A stretch of 64,000 nt of DNA, from the NCBI RefSeq assembly GCF_013391105.1, contig NZ_CP058335.1:2666001-2730000 (forward strand), in the 5' to 3' direction. Within the stretch, counting starts at the first letter, position 1. Each line of letters opens with the position of its first letter. The stretch comes from Natronomonas salina (GTDB taxonomy: Archaea; Halobacteriota; Halobacteria; Halobacteriales; Haloarculaceae). The position numbers and the translations under genes are program-made. The notes under the pieces were generated by a model, which was not told the DNA's origin, ran no database searches, and worked only from the letters and a program-made list of their open reading frames with translations. Of this stretch, positions 27,307 to 35,802 are shown piece after piece.

Positions 27307-28407
27307 ATGAGCCAGCAGGTGGGGGAGGACGCGGTCCGGTCAGACTACGGTATCCGGCGGTTCCGGCCCGAGGACGTCGACGCGTTCCTGGCGTTGCACC
27401 GCGAGACGTTCGGCACCGACCACGACCGCGAGTGGTTCGCCTGGAAGTACGAGGAGAACCCGTACGTCTACCACGTCCCTATCTTCGTCGCGGAGCGGGC
27501 CGGCGAACTCGTCGGCGCCAGACCGTTCTTCGCGCTGGAGCTGTCGGTGAACGGCGGGCGACACCTGGCCCTGCAGCCCTGCGATACGATGGTCCACCCC
27601 GACCACCGGCAGCGGGGCCTGTCGGCCCGGCTGAACGAGGCGGCCATCGAGAAGTACCGCGACCGGGACGTGAGCTTCCTCTTCGACTTCCCGGACGAGC
27701 GCACCGCCGCCGACCACCTGCAGCGGGGCTGGAAGCGGGTCGCCGACCAGCCCACCTACTACCGCGTCCAGAACCCCGCCGGCCTGCAGAACGTCTCCTC
27801 CACCTGGGCCTCCCTCGGCGTTCGCGCGCTGACGCCGCTGCTCGAGGGCTACAACCGGCTGTCGACTGGGCGGCTGTCGGCCCCCGAGGCGGTGACCGTC
27901 GAGCGCCACGACGCCGTCCCGGCGGCGACGCTGGCTGGCATCGAGTACGACCGTCGCAAGAAGGGGATCCACATCCACCGGGACCTGCGGTTCTACGACT
28001 GGCGGTTCCGGAACCCGGCGCGGGACCACGCCGCCTACGTCGCGAGGCGCGACGGCGAACCGATCGCCGGGGTCGTCGTCGCGACGTCGGCGGACGGCGC
28101 CGTCGCCACGCTGACAGACGTCACGCCGCTGCCGGACGGCGACGACCGCGGGGGACTGGAGGCGCTCCTCGACCGCGTCGTCCGGGAGTACGCCGACGCG
28201 GACGTCGTCGCGGCCCCGCCCGTGCTCCCCGACGACCTGGCCAGCCGGGCCAGCTTCCACCGCGATGACCGGTGGCCGCTGTCCGCCGTGGCCACCCGGA
28301 CCGCCCACCTCGTCCGGGAGCTCTCCGGCGGCTGGCGGGTCGACGGCCTCGACGTCACCGACGCCGACAACTGGCAGCTGACATTCGCCGAGCGGCGCAC
28401 GAACTGA
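27307..28407 (+). CDS. GNAT-family acetyltransferase-like protein
   Basis: A 366-residue protein with an N-terminal GNAT domain (about residues 10-150). The acetyl-CoA-binding motif is MVHPDHRQRGLSARL (R/QxxGxG/A type) near residue 90. The C-terminal half resembles a second, degenerate GNAT-like fold, as in the Eis-like and haloarchaeal GNAT pairs. The ATG at 27307 is chosen because a TATA-like GATAACTA lies 25-32 bases upstream; an ATG at 27280 would remove that promoter. The acceptor substrate is unknown. Confidence 0.8.
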   Translation: MSQQVGEDAVRSDYGIRRFRPEDVDAFLALHRETFGTDHDREWFAWKYEENPYVYHVPIFVAERAGELVGARPFFALELSVNGGRHLALQPCDTMVHPDHRQRGLSARLNEAAIEKYRDRDVSFLFDFPDERTAADHLQRGWKRVADQPTYYRVQNPAGLQNVSSTWASLGVRALTPLLEGYNRLSTGRLSAPEAVTVERHDAVPAATLAGIEYDRRKKGIHIHRDLRFYDWRFRNPARDHAAYVARRDGEPIAGVVVATSADGAVATLTDVTPLPDGDDRGGLEALLDRVVREYADADVVAAPPVLPDDLASRASFHRDDRWPLSAVATRTAHLVRELSGGWRVDGLDVTDADNWQLTFAERRTN

Positions 28408-28478
28408 CTCCGGCGCCCCCGCGAGCGGTTCGCATGTGAACCCCGGGACCCATATCGCTCCGGGCCCGATACCGGGAT

Positions 28479-29357
28479 ATGAGCTCGCAACCGGACTCCA
28501 GCGCCGACGAGTCGCTCGCCCCGCCGGAGCTCTCGGCGGACCAGGTACTCACCCTCGACGACGAGCGCTTCACGACGGACGACGTCGCCATCGTCACGGG
28601 CGCGGCCTCGGGCATCGGCCGCGCGACCGCGTTCGCGCTCGCGGTCAACGGTCTCACCGTGGTCGGCCTCGACGTCGACGAGGCGGGCCTCGACGGGACG
28701 GCCGAGACCGTCGCGGACGCGGGCGCCGACGGCCGGTTCGTCGCCACGCAGGTCGACCTGACCGACGACGACGCGACCGCCGCGGCCGTCGAGGCCGCCG
28801 CCGAGGAGGGGTCGGTCCGCTACCTCGCCAACATCGCGGGGATGCAGCACATCGCCTCCATCCCCGACTTCCCGATGGAGAAGTACGACCTCCTGATGGA
28901 CGTGATGCTCCGGGCGCCGTTCCTGCTGTCGAAGCACGTCATGCCGCACATCCGCGAGACCGACGACGGCGTCGGCGCCATCGGCAACATGGGGTCGGTC
29001 CACGGCCACTACGCCACCCGCGACAAGCCGACCTACATCACCGCCAAGCACGGCCTCACCGGCCTGACGCGGTCGATCGCCGCCGAGGGGGAGGGGTCGC
29101 TCCGCGGCTTCTCGGTGAGCGTCGGCTACGTGCTGACGCCGCTGATGGCCGACCAGATCGCCGACACCGCCGAGGAGCGCGGCATCACCGAGGACGAGGT
29201 CGTCGAGGACGTGATGCTCGGCCAGGCGCGCTCGAAGGAGCTGATGATGCCGGTCGAGGTGGCGAACCTCTTCGTCTTCGGCTTCTCCTCGCACGCCTGC
29301 CACCTCAACGGCGGCGACCTGCTGTTCGACGGCGGCTACACGCACACCTACGAGTGA
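28479..29357 (+). CDS. short-chain dehydrogenase, 3-hydroxybutyrate dehydrogenase-like
   Basis: A 292-residue SDR oxidoreductase. The cofactor motif TGAASGIG lies at about residues 40-47, the NNAG strand is present as NIAG, and the catalytic triad is Ser173 (in MGSVHG), Tyr186 and Lys190 (YITAK). A 35-residue acidic N-terminal extension precedes the core. The middle and C-terminal blocks recall D-3-hydroxybutyrate dehydrogenases (FDGGYTHTYE end), but specificity is a guess. It forms its own unit downstream of the GNAT gene on the same strand, near CoA-ester metabolism genes. Confidence 0.88.
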   Translation: MSSQPDSSADESLAPPELSADQVLTLDDERFTTDDVAIVTGAASGIGRATAFALAVNGLTVVGLDVDEAGLDGTAETVADAGADGRFVATQVDLTDDDATAAAVEAAAEEGSVRYLANIAGMQHIASIPDFPMEKYDLLMDVMLRAPFLLSKHVMPHIRETDDGVGAIGNMGSVHGHYATRDKPTYITAKHGLTGLTRSIAAEGEGSLRGFSVSVGYVLTPLMADQIADTAEERGITEDEVVEDVMLGQARSKELMMPVEVANLFVFGFSSHACHLNGGDLLFDGGYTHTYE

Positions 29358-29529
29358 GCGAACGGGCGCAGGAATTCGCCGACGAGACCGACTAGGTACC
29401 GGCGGTCGGCGCGGGCGCTCCTCGAAGGGGGTGAGCGAGAGGCGACCCAGAACGGGTCGCCGTCCCGTCGAAGAAAATACCGCCAGTCGGGTTCAGCCTC
29501 GGGGGTCGTTTCGCTGAATCGGTCGGTCG

Positions 29530-30666
29530 CTACGGTGACTCGGGGAGCTGGTCGGAGGAACCGTCGTCACCGCTGCTGTTGGCGTTGTTGTCGACAGTCG
29601 CGACGCCGCAGCTGGCCTCGTGAACGATCACGGAGCCGTTCTGGAACTGCGCTTCGTTGTCGTGGAGCTGACTGGAGATGGGACCGCTCTCGTTCTCCGT
29701 GCCGAATATCTCGTTGGCGAGCGTGTTGTCCTGGATGGCGCCGCCCGTCTCGCAGGTACCGAGTTCGCCGTCGTCGCCGGTCCCGTCGTCGGTCTCGTTA
29801 CCGTCGTTGCCGTCGTCGGTCTCGTTGCCGTCGGAGCCGTCGCTACCGTCGTCGGAGCCGTTGTCACCGCCCGGGAGCTGGTCGGAGGGACCGCCGTCAC
29901 CGCCACTGCCGTTGGCGTTGTTGTCGACGGTCGCGATGACGCAGCTACCCTCGTGGACGATCACGGAGGCGTTCTGGAATTGCTCCTCGTTGTCGTGGAG
30001 CTGACCGGAGATGGGACCGCTCTCGTTCTCCGTGCCGAAGGCCTCGTTCGCGATGGTGTTGTTCATGACGAGCCCGTTCTCCTCGCAGGTCCCGATCACG
30101 TCCGTTCCGTTCTCGCCGCCGTTGTCGTCACCGTCGTCGGTCTCGTTGTCGTCGTTGCCGTCGTCGCCGGTGCCACCGTTACCGTCGTCGCCGTTGTCGT
30201 CGTCCTTGTCCTTCGATCCGTCCTTGTCGTCGGCGCCGTCGCCGTTGTTGCCGTCGTCGGCGCCGTCGCCGCTGCTGCCGTCGTCGCCGTTATCGTCGTC
30301 GTCCTTGTTCTTCTCGCCGTCCTGGTCGTCGGCGCCGTCGTCGCTGGACCCACAGTCGCTCTCGCCACTGGAGTCGCTGGAGTCGCCGTCAGACTCGCAG
30401 GGTGGTGAATCAGAACTGCCGTTCTCCCCGCTTCCGTCGTTGTCCTCGGGGTCGTCGTCGTCGCCGTCGTTGTCGGTGTCAGTGCTGTTATCGTCCGTAC
30501 CGTTGTCCGTGCTGTTCACCGGGTCTTCCTGCGCAGACGTCACGCCGCTGTTCTCTGGGTCGTCGTCGCCCGCGATGGAGGGTCCCAGCGGGACCGCCAG
30601 GGCGATCGTCATTCCCAAGATCGTCAGGATCGCGACGCCGACTGCTAGCGTCTTGGCTTCGGGCAT
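29530..30666 (-). CDS. acidic surface protein with two copies of a two-cysteine repeat
   Basis: A 378-residue protein of unknown function, probably anchored outside the cell. From the ATG at 30666 a hydrophobic segment (TLAVGVAILTILGMTIALAVPLG, residues 5-27) is followed by about 160 residues made almost only of Asp, Gly, Ser, Asn and Glu, then two 61-residue repeats (see repeat entries) separated by another Asp/Gly/Asn-rich linker. Each repeat has TC near its start and SC near its end, which could form a disulfide in the oxidising exterior. Many N-x-T/S sequons suggest glycosylation. The long acidic linker resembles a cell-wall-spanning stalk. No known domain is recognised. Confidence 0.8.
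   Translation of the reverse strand: MPEAKTLAVGVAILTILGMTIALAVPLGPSIAGDDDPENSGVTSAQEDPVNSTDNGTDDNSTDTDNDGDDDDPEDNDGSGENGSSDSPPCESDGDSSDSSGESDCGSSDDGADDQDGEKNKDDDDNGDDGSSGDGADDGNNGDGADDKDGSKDKDDDNGDDGNGGTGDDGNDDNETDDGDDNGGENGTDVIGTCEENGLVMNNTIANEAFGTENESGPISGQLHDNEEQFQNASVIVHEGSCVIATVDNNANGSGGDGGPSDQLPGGDNGSDDGSDGSDGNETDDGNDGNETDDGTGDDGELGTCETGGAIQDNTLANEIFGTENESGPISSQLHDNEAQFQNGSVIVHEASCGVATVDNNANSSGDDGSSDQLPESP
29578..29760 (-). repeat. two-cysteine repeat, copy 2
   Basis: Sixty-one codons from GTCETGG to VDNNAN. It shares FGTENESGPIS, LHDNE-QFQN and IVHE-SC--ATVDNNAN with copy 1. Confidence 0.85.
29911..30093 (-). repeat. two-cysteine repeat, copy 1
   Basis: Sixty-one codons from GTCEENG to VDNNAN; identical in length to copy 2, with two cysteines in the same places. 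Confidence 0.85.
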
Positions 30667-30906
30667 ACGTTGTGGCCAACTGAAAGATGTCTGATTAGTC
30701 CTCTGCCGGATACTCGGGGGCATTAACGTAAAATAACTGACTAGAAATGAAGAGACAAGTAAACACTATGTTTATGGATAGAAACTCGTCAGTCGGCGGA
30801 TATCCGGTTCTCGGCCGCCTCGGCGGTCGCACCGGAAGAATCTGTCGAGAGGCCATCGACAGAAAAGAGGAGCACCTCCCGTCAGGCTACCGACCGATTC
30901 GTGGGG

Positions 30907-31113
30907 TTACGGTCCGGATTCTGGCACGTTGTTGACGACAGTCGCGACGCTGCAGCTGACCTCGCGGGCGATGAGCTCACCGTCCTGGAACTGCCCCTCG
31001 TTGTCGTGGATATGGCTGGAGTTGGGGCCGCTCCCGTTCTCTGTGCCGAAGGCCTGGTCGGCGAAGGTGCTGTTCTTGGCGAAGCCGCTCTCCCCGCAGG
31101 TGCATGATATCAT
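30907..31113 (-). CDS. orphan single copy of the two-cysteine repeat
   Basis: A 68-residue frame (MISCTCGESG...) that is almost entirely a third, more diverged copy of the repeat found twice in the next gene downstream. It keeps AFGTEN-SGP, HDNE-QFQ, SC and ATV-NN but has no signal peptide or acidic stalk. The frame remains open to 31284 upstream without a signal. An AT-rich TACAAAATCC about 20-30 bases before the ATG could be a TATA element, so it may be expressed; more likely it is the remnant of a truncated paralogue. Confidence 0.45.
   Translation of the reverse strand: MISCTCGESGFAKNSTFADQAFGTENGSGPNSSHIHDNEGQFQDGELIAREVSCSVATVVNNVPESGP
30928..31104 (-). repeat. two-cysteine repeat, copy 3 (diverged)
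   Basis: Fifty-nine codons from CTCGESG to VVNN, aligning without internal gaps to copies 1 and 2 except for the last two codons. Confidence 0.75.
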
Positions 31114-31341
31114 CGAAGCATAGGTGGATTTTGTACGAAGGAGCTCGCTGTGGAAGGTTGGGTTCCGAGTAGCCGCCCAGCCGATTCGTGCGCTCCCGTC
31201 GCCCGAATGTGAATATCTGTCATCGGAGAAAGCATTTACCGTCCCGAACCGACCGACAGGATACCGGTAGGGGTACTGGTACACCGTTTTTTGGAGCCTC
31301 GAACCGGCAGCGGCGGCGCTGGCGTCCGTTAGAGGACCCGG

Positions 31342-33696
31342 TCAGGCGTCCGGTCCGGCCGGGAGCGTGACGTAGAAGGTCGCGCCCGCACCCGGGTCGG
31401 AGTCGACCCAGATGTCGCCGCCGTGGCGCTCGACGATGCGTTCACAGAGCGCCAGTCCGATCCCCGCCCCCGAGTGGTCCTCGCGGGAGTGGAGTCGCTG
31501 GAAGATCTCGAAGATGCGGTCGGCGTCGTCGGGGTCGATGCCGATGCCGTCGTCGTCGACCGAGACCGTCACCCAGGAGTCGCCGTCCCGGCTGACCTCG
31601 ACGCGGATCCGGGGCGGTTCGTCGCCGCTGTACTCGACCGCGTTCTCGAGGAGGTTCTGGAACAGCTGGCGGAGCTGGCTGGCGTCGCCTTCGACCCGCG
31701 GTAGCGGTCCGACCTCGAGGTCGGCGTCGCTCTCCTCCAGCGTCAGCTGCAGGTCGTCCCGGACGTCGTCCAGCACCGCGTCCAGGTCGACAGCCTCGAA
31801 GGCGTCGCCGCGGCTCTCGACGCGGGAGTACTCCAGGAGGCCGTCGATCATCTCGCGCATCCGCTGGGCGCCGTCGACGGCGAACTCGATGAACTCCTCG
31901 GCCTCCTCGTCCAGCTCGCCGGTGTAGCGGCGTTCGAGCAACTGCAGGTAGCTCGTGATCATCCGGAGGGGTTCCTGGAGGTCGTGGGAGGCTGCGTACG
32001 CGAACTGCTCGAGGCGTTCGTTCGATTCCTCCAGGGCCTGCTCGCGCTCCTTGCGCTCGGTGACGTCCCGGAAGTACACCGAGATGCCGGACTCGGAGGG
32101 GTAGAGGTTCGCCTCGATCCAGAGGTCGAGGGTCTCGTCGTAGCGCTCGTAGCTGGTCGGTTCCTGGTCGTCCATCGCCGTCCGGAAGGCCGTCCGGACG
32201 GTGTCGATCTCGGCGGCCTCCGGGAAGACGTCCCAGAGGGACTCCCCCAGCAGCTCGCTCTCGGCGTACCCGAGCAGCTCCTCGGTCCGCTCGTTGACGT
32301 GGGTGAAGCGGAACTCGTCGTCGACGGCGTAGAAGGCGTCGGTGACGCGGTCGAGGATCTGCCCGAGTTCGGTCTCGAGTTCCGCCTTCCGGGCCTCGAG
32401 CCGCTCCTGGTTGTCGATCCGGTCGAACGTCACCTCGAGGGTCGACGCCACGATCTCCGCGAGCATCAGGTCGCCGTCGTCGAAGGCGCCGGGCTCCGTG
32501 GAGCCGATCTCGACGACGCCGTGGTCGCCGATCGAGAGGACGATCTCGCTGCGGATCGGCGTCTCTGCGTCGTAGACGTCGGGGGCCTCCCGGACGTCGT
32601 CGTAGACCTCCGACTGGCCGCTCTCGAAGACCCGCCAGGCGACCCCCTCGCCCTCCCGGAACGTCGGCACCTCGCCGAACAGGTCCGCCGCGGGCGCGCT
32701 CCAGGCGACCGGTCGGAGCTCCGCCGACGCCGCGTCGTGCAGGAAGACCCCGTTGATGTCCATGTTCAGGATCTCCCGGACGTGGCGACAGGCCCGCTCG
32801 GCGACGGCCGTCCGCGAGTCCTGCTCGAGCCACTCCCGGACCGCCTCGTTCAGCCGCTGGAGCTGGTGTGCGCGGCGGCGCTGGTCGCTGATGTCGTAGT
32901 AGAGTTCGACCCGCCCGCCCGCGTACCGCCCCGCCTCGATCGGTCGGCTCCGGTGTTCGAGCCACCGGTCGGCGTCGCCCGCCCGCACCCGGCACTCGAA
33001 CCGCTCGACGTAGTCGTTGGCGTCGTAGGCGGCCAGCACACGCTCGGCGAACGTCCCGCCGTCGGCGACCCGGTCGGTCAGCGTCTCGTGGACCAACTCG
33101 CGCTTGTCGCGGCCGATGGTCGCCGCCTGGTCGAGCCCGAAGTACGACGCGGCCGTCGAGTCCACCCACGCGACGTGGAACTCCGGGTCGAGGATGAAGA
33201 CGCCGACGTCGGCCTCCTCGAGGACGCTCGTCGTCGTCTCGTCGGCGTCGAGGGGCGTCTCGACCCGCTCCTGGCGGTCGTCCTCCCCCGCGATCTCCCG
33301 AGCGACGCCGAGCGTCCCGCCGTCCCGCCCGCTCTCGCCGAGGCGTCGCTGTCGGAGCTCGACCGGCAGCCGTTCGCCGTCCGCCGTCCGGAACGTCACT
33401 TCGACCGTGTCGACGTCGGTCGCCCCGTCGGCCCCGAAGTCGTCGATGCCGCGTTCCGCGGTCTCACCGTCATCGTCGTCCAGCAGCAGCGAGAATCGCT
33501 CGCCGAGGAGTTCCGTCCGCGCGTAGCCCGTCGACGCGAGGAAGTCGTCGTCGACCGCGACGAACCGGCCCTCCGGGTCGAGCTGGTAGAGCCCCCCGTC
33601 GATCAGGTCGACCGTCGCCCGGAACCGCTGGAGTGACTTGCCCGCGTCGTCACCCCCGACGAAGTCGCCTCCCGGGACGTCCCGTCCGTCGCTCAT
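31342..33696 (-). CDS. PAS/GAF sensor histidine kinase
   Basis: A 784-residue cytoplasmic sensor kinase with no membrane segment. Order: PAS (about 20-145), PAS (150-280), GAF of the Bat-like type (290-440), PAS (460-570), HisKA with the phospho-acceptor His571 in SHDLQEP, and HATPase_c with N box, DDGIGID and GAGIGLALCERIVERHGG. Start at ATG 33696; upstream in-frame codons lack a signal. No response regulator gene is adjacent, as is common in haloarchaea. Its kinase core is very similar to that of the second kinase at 43681-46581, indicating duplication with swapped sensor modules. The ligand is unknown. Confidence 0.92.
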   Translation of the reverse strand: MSDGRDVPGGDFVGGDDAGKSLQRFRATVDLIDGGLYQLDPEGRFVAVDDDFLASTGYARTELLGERFSLLLDDDDGETAERGIDDFGADGATDVDTVEVTFRTADGERLPVELRQRRLGESGRDGGTLGVAREIAGEDDRQERVETPLDADETTTSVLEEADVGVFILDPEFHVAWVDSTAASYFGLDQAATIGRDKRELVHETLTDRVADGGTFAERVLAAYDANDYVERFECRVRAGDADRWLEHRSRPIEAGRYAGGRVELYYDISDQRRRAHQLQRLNEAVREWLEQDSRTAVAERACRHVREILNMDINGVFLHDAASAELRPVAWSAPAADLFGEVPTFREGEGVAWRVFESGQSEVYDDVREAPDVYDAETPIRSEIVLSIGDHGVVEIGSTEPGAFDDGDLMLAEIVASTLEVTFDRIDNQERLEARKAELETELGQILDRVTDAFYAVDDEFRFTHVNERTEELLGYAESELLGESLWDVFPEAAEIDTVRTAFRTAMDDQEPTSYERYDETLDLWIEANLYPSESGISVYFRDVTERKEREQALEESNERLEQFAYAASHDLQEPLRMITSYLQLLERRYTGELDEEAEEFIEFAVDGAQRMREMIDGLLEYSRVESRGDAFEAVDLDAVLDDVRDDLQLTLEESDADLEVGPLPRVEGDASQLRQLFQNLLENAVEYSGDEPPRIRVEVSRDGDSWVTVSVDDDGIGIDPDDADRIFEIFQRLHSREDHSGAGIGLALCERIVERHGGDIWVDSDPGAGATFYVTLPAGPDA

Positions 33697-33825
33697 ATGC
33701 AGAGGTCTCTGCGCCGAGGCGGATAAGTACCGCGCACGCGGGCTACCGGCAGCGAACCGGCGGGGACGGACCGGACCCACCGGGTGACTTCATTAGCGCG
33801 GGCGGCGTAGCTCCGGCGAACCCGA

Positions 33826-34239
33826 ATGACCGACGTCAACCGTCGCTTCCTCGAGAACCACGACCACCTGCGGAGCCTCGGCATCGCCATCGAGGCGCAG
33901 TCGGAGGGCTCCGTCACGCTCTCGCTGCCCTTCGACGAGTCCCTCGCGAACCCCGGGACTGGGGTCATGCAGGGCGGCGTCGTCGCGACGCTGATCGACC
34001 ACGCCGGCGGCGCGGCCATCCGGACGACGCTCGACGAGCCCGACTCGACGCCCCACGCGTCCACCGAACTCAACGTCAGCTACGTCCGGCCGGCGAGCGA
34101 CGACCTCCGGGCGGAGGCGACGGTGATCCGCAGCGGGTCGGCGATGGGCGTCGTCGATGTCGAGGTGACGAGCGAACACGAGGGCGAGCGGAAGACGGTG
34201 GCCGTCGGGCGGGTCTCGCTGCACCTCGACCGGGACTGA
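33826..34239 (+). CDS. PaaI-type hotdog thioesterase
   Basis: A 137-residue hotdog protein with the signature MQGGVVATLIDHAGGAAI (about residues 46-63) and the STELNVSYVRPA strand. It probably cleaves an acyl-CoA; the HGG of other members is QGG here. It is divergent from the histidine kinase and close in sequence to the thioesterase at 17564, so the two may be paralogues. The start ATG follows ACCCGA without a Shine-Dalgarno. Confidence 0.85.
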   Translation: MTDVNRRFLENHDHLRSLGIAIEAQSEGSVTLSLPFDESLANPGTGVMQGGVVATLIDHAGGAAIRTTLDEPDSTPHASTELNVSYVRPASDDLRAEATVIRSGSAMGVVDVEVTSEHEGERKTVAVGRVSLHLDRD

Positions 34240-34319
34240 GCCGGCGGTAGATAAAAGTCCCAAAATAACCGGCAGCAGTTCCAAGTAAGAAGTTACCATT
34301 TTGCAGTGTCCGGGGATGG

Positions 34320-34517
34320 ATGACAATGACTACGTCACGCGGGGGGTCTCGTAGCCCCTCAAGTGGGGGACAGCTCTCGAATCCGGTCGTGCTCGAGCTC
34401 GACGGGGCCGTCGACGGCGACGCCATCGTGCTGGCCGTCCGCCGGGACGGCGACCTCGTCGAACTGGTCGAACGCGCGGCACCAGCGACCGCGACGCTCC
34501 GCGGTGAGGTGGAATGA
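34320..34517 (+). CDS. small protein coupled to a wHTH gene
   Basis: A 65-residue protein of unknown function. The first 20 residues are Ser/Thr/Gly/Arg-rich; residues 22-50 (VVLELDGAVDGDAIVLAVRRDGDLVELVE) look like a compact beta domain. Its stop overlaps the next start as ATGA, so it is co-translated with the winged-helix gene. An alternative is that it and the next frame were once one gene split by a frame change. Confidence 0.5.
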   Translation: MTMTTSRGGSRSPSSGGQLSNPVVLELDGAVDGDAIVLAVRRDGDLVELVERAAPATATLRGEVE

Positions 34518-34852
34518 TCGAGCAGTTGCGGACGATCGTCGGCGTCGAGTTGCCGCCATCGATCGAGACCATCGCGCCCGGCGAGTCCGGAGAACGTGAG
34601 GGGTCGACCGGTCGTACTGGCTGTGCTTCCGGGACGGAAGCCAGACTGCTGCCGCCCGACGAACGCGTCCTCGAGCTGCTGGACGCGCACGGCGGGCGGA
34701 TGTGGCAACAGCAGGTCGTCGCCGAGACGGGGTACTCCGAGGGCCGGGTCAGCAACCTGCTCGGCGAGATGGAGGCCGACGGGCTCGTCACCCGCCGCTG
34801 GAAGGGGGGACAGAAGGTCGTCAGCCTCCCCGAACGCGGACCCGAGTCGTGA
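34514..34852 (+). CDS. small winged-helix protein
   Basis: A 112-residue protein whose C-terminal half (about residues 46-108) is a winged helix: LPPDERVLELLDAHGG, then QQQVVAETGYSEGRVSNLLGEME and a wing GLVTRRWKGGQKVVSLPE. This is the C-terminal DNA-binding domain often attached to membrane-anchored haloarchaeal regulators. Here no membrane segment is present, and the N-terminal 45 residues are low in structure. It is translationally coupled to the preceding small gene. Probably a local transcription regulator; targets unknown. Confidence 0.7.
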   Translation: MIEQLRTIVGVELPPSIETIAPGESGEREGSTGRTGCASGTEARLLPPDERVLELLDAHGGRMWQQQVVAETGYSEGRVSNLLGEMEADGLVTRRWKGGQKVVSLPERGPES

Positions 34853-35136
34853 CGCGGCCGACCTGCTCGACGACTACAGACCGTTCGTGACCGCCTCGAA
34901 GCCGGCCTCTCGGTCCCGGTTCCGATCTCTTCGTCCGTAGCGCCGGGTTTCTCCATCCGCCGATCGGTCCGAATCGATTCTAGATGATTCGACCGGAGAC
35001 CTTTCACCGAGCAGTGAAACGAGTAGACGGCGGCCCGTTCGACCCAACCATTATCCCCAGGCCGCCTTTCGCGAACCGCTACAGCCCGAGTCCGGCCCAG
35101 GAAAGATTCATGTTAATAGATACCATGGTCTGGCGT

Positions 35137-35454
35137 ATGGAGCGGGGGGAAGACTGGGAACGGCGGGCCGTCCGAGAGCGGTGGACCGCTCTCGAGCGGC
35201 AGCGAAGCGTCACGAGGCGGCTCGTCGGTGCGTTCTCCCTGGCGCTGGTCGCGGCGATCCTGTTCCTGGCGGCGCTGGTCCCGGAGGCGTGCATCTCCGG
35301 TCGCGGCACGCAGAACGCCTGCATCTCGACGACCGGTGATCCCACCTTCACCGCGCTCGTCCTGCTCGGTATCGGCGCGCTCGGGGGCGGGGTCTGGCTC
35401 TGCCGGTCGGCGCTATCCATCGAACTCCGTCACCGTCGAAACGGGACCTCGTGA
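35137..35454 (+). CDS. small membrane protein with two helices
   Basis: A 105-residue protein of unknown function. A strongly charged N terminus (RGEDWERRAVRERWTALERQRS) precedes two hydrophobic segments (about residues 30-50 and 70-88) separated by a short extracellular loop with two cysteines (ACISGRG...ACIST). The ATG at 35137 is chosen as the start because an AT-rich TTCATGTTAATAG lies 20-30 bases upstream; ATGs at 35110 and 35125 are possible. The gene stands alone. Confidence 0.55.
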   Translation: MERGEDWERRAVRERWTALERQRSVTRRLVGAFSLALVAAILFLAALVPEACISGRGTQNACISTTGDPTFTALVLLGIGALGGGVWLCRSALSIELRHRRNGTS

Positions 35455-35476
35455 CCGGCCGACCCACTGGTAGCGG

Positions 35477-35743
35477 TCAGTCGTCCAGGGCGGCGGCTAT
35501 CGCTTCGAGGTCCGACTTCGTGAACGCGCTACCGTCCTCCTCGTCCTCCGGACCGATCCCTGCCCGTTGGCGGATCGCCGCGCGCATCGTCCCCTTCGAG
35601 GGGCGCGGGTCGTCGACGTCGGCGCCGACCGCGTCGGCGATGGCGGCCAGTTCCTCCTTCGTGAACTGGGCGTCGACCTCGCGTTCGAACCGGCCGACAC
35701 GCTGGCGGATCTGGTTTCTGAACTCGTGGACGGTCGGACTCAT
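35477..35743 (-). CDS. small acidic protein with a repeated FTK-x-x-L-x-x-IA motif
   Basis: An 88-residue soluble protein of unknown function, of a kind I associate with haloarchaea. Two related segments, FTKEELAAIADAVG (about residues 27-40) and FTKSDLEAIAAALD (about 74-87), suggest an internal duplication, each followed or preceded by an acidic stretch; between them lies PSKGTMRAAIRQRAG. It is convergent with the small membrane protein and lies upstream of an acyl-CoA synthetase on the same strand. Confidence 0.6.
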   Translation of the reverse strand: MSPTVHEFRNQIRQRVGRFEREVDAQFTKEELAAIADAVGADVDDPRPSKGTMRAAIRQRAGIGPEDEEDGSAFTKSDLEAIAAALDD

Positions 35744-35802
35744 ACGCGGCGTGACGACCGACGCGTCCGTATACCTTCGGTCCGCGCCGAGGCGAATAGG
35801 GC

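Noticed and set aside
21927-28268. A 2113-codon open frame on the plus strand
   Set aside because: It is antisense or out of frame to well-supported genes (livG, receptor, regulator, synthetase, lipase); long spurious frames are normal at this GC content.
29535-30694. Plus-strand frames rich in Arg/Ser/Val opposite the acidic protein
   Set aside because: They are complements of the Asp/Gly/Asn codon runs of the real gene.
31984-33636. A 550-codon plus-strand frame
   Set aside because: Antisense to the PAS/GAF histidine kinase.
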